Shown here one piece after another: positions 5,820 through 6,404 of a stretch of DNA of 6,404 nt (position 1 is its first letter; every line of letters starts with the position of its first letter). Both the position numbers and the translations under genes were made by a program. Source of the stretch: Gammaproteobacteria bacterium (lineage in GTDB: Bacteria > Pseudomonadota > Gammaproteobacteria > GRL18). The stretch covers positions 1 to 6,404 of the forward strand of contig JAGLFC010000124.1 in assembly GCA_023144715.1 (NCBI GenBank). The letters run 5' to 3'. The notes beneath the pieces were generated by a model that saw only the letters and a program-made list of their open reading frames with translations, did not search any database and was not told the origin of the DNA.

Positions 5820-6404
5820 TTATATATATTTTTTTAAAGATTTTTTAATCACTCGTGCAACGGCTACAAATCCAAAGACAGAAGTCACACAACTAGACGA
5901 GCCATAACCAAAATTACAATCCAATGTCGTACCCTTTATAGTTGGTTTTTCTTGTCCTACCGTACCGTCTTTTTGTGGATACATCGGTTGTTCAGTTGAA
6001 AATACACATTCAATACCAAAACGTCGTTGAGGAGTGCGAGAAAAATGGTATTTATGGCGTAATTGAGACCGTACATTCGCCGCTAAAGGATCATTATAGG
6101 TTTTACTTAAATCTAATACTTCAATTTTTGTGGGATCGATCAGCCCTCCTGCTGCTCCTGTAGTAATAATGGGAATTTTATTACGTTTACAATAATAAAT
6201 TAAAGCACTTTTTTGTTGGGTACTATCAATCGCATCAATAACATAATGGTAGGGTGATTCTTTAGAAAAATAGTGACTAAGATTAGCCTCTGTTACCAAA
6301 TCATCTATTGCATGACAATGACAATCAGGATTAATTTGTAGTATACGTGCTTGCATTGCTAACACTTTAGACTGATTAATCGTACTGTCTAAAGTATGAA
6401 TTTG
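5820..6404 (-). CDS. tcdA: tRNA threonylcarbamoyladenosine dehydratase TcdA (CsdL), 5'-truncated by the window edge
   Basis: TcdA is an E1-like, ATP-dependent enzyme that cyclises t6A at position 37 of ANN-decoding tRNAs to ct6A; the sulfur-transfer proteins CsdA and CsdE are its partners in E. coli. The frame is open up to 6404, so 194 C-terminal residues are visible and roughly the first 70, including the nucleotide-binding GxGGVGS motif, lie outside the window. Visible family marks, counted from the first codon in the window, are QIHTLDSTI at the start, VIDAIDS (about 56-62), NKIPIITTGAAGG, IDPTKIEVLDLSKT, DPLAANVR, IECVFSTE and the C-terminal FGFVAVARVIKK. A GTG at 6365-6363 could serve as an apparent internal start, but strong similarity continues upstream of it, so it is not the real one. 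The gene ends 97 bases before ppx on the same strand, and no convincing terminator is seen between them. Confidence 0.92.
   Translation of the reverse strand, partial: QIHTLDSTINQSKVLAMQARILQINPDCHCHAIDDLVTEANLSHYFSKESPYHYVIDAIDSTQQKSALIYYCKRNKIPIITTGAAGGLIDPTKIEVLDLSKTYNDPLAANVRSQLRHKYHFSRTPQRRFGIECVFSTEQPMYPQKDGTVGQEKPTIKGTTLDCNFGYGSSSCVTSVFGFVAVARVIKKSLKKYI

Noticed and set aside
5942..6163. Plus-strand open frame of 73 codons inside tcdA
   Set aside because: It is antisense to the conserved tcdA region with no start signal or family resemblance.

Overview
The window is AT-rich chromosomal DNA, most likely from a gammaproteobacterium. The dnaX-ybaB-recR block, a short 4.5S-type SRP RNA beside it, a long Ppx exopolyphosphatase of about 515 residues and a TcdA-type protein with the gammaproteobacterial sequence pattern all point that way. 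I cannot place the species.

Layout. Positions 1-283 (minus strand) hold the start of a small HNH endonuclease gene that runs off the left edge. It begins with GTG behind a good ribosome binding site. Positions 284-860 hold no intact gene. They contain a small inverted repeat and, on the plus strand from about 403 to 808, a decayed coding region with in-frame stops and one frame change. Its readable pieces resemble the coiled-coil part of DndD/SMC-like ATPases. This left part looks like the eroded edge of a defence or mobile region. It stops at the 3' end of the 4.5S RNA gene (ffs, about 866-966, minus strand). From there rightward the DNA is ordinary core genome.

An unrecognised 74-residue protein with two membrane segments (1089-1313) has its own extended -10 promoter. 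It is followed by dnaX (1391-3199), ybaB/ebfC (3235-3555) and recR (3571-4170), a tight same-strand group for replication and recombination. dnaX carries a run of nine A just after the third domain, with stops close by in both alternative frames. This is a candidate slippage site that would make a short gamma-like clamp-loader subunit. recR converges with ppx (4175-5722, minus strand) with only 4 bases between stop codons. Upstream of ppx, on the same strand, lies the 3' part of tcdA (5820-6404), whose 5' end is beyond the right edge.

How the genes relate: DnaX, YbaB and RecR serve the replisome clamp loader, nucleoid/DNA binding and RecFOR gap repair. Ppx degrades polyphosphate and TcdA cyclises the t6A base of tRNA. 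The last two are unrelated housekeeping functions that happen to be adjacent. No complete new system is visible. The points most worth following are the dnaX slippage site and the decayed DndD-like/HNH region against ffs.
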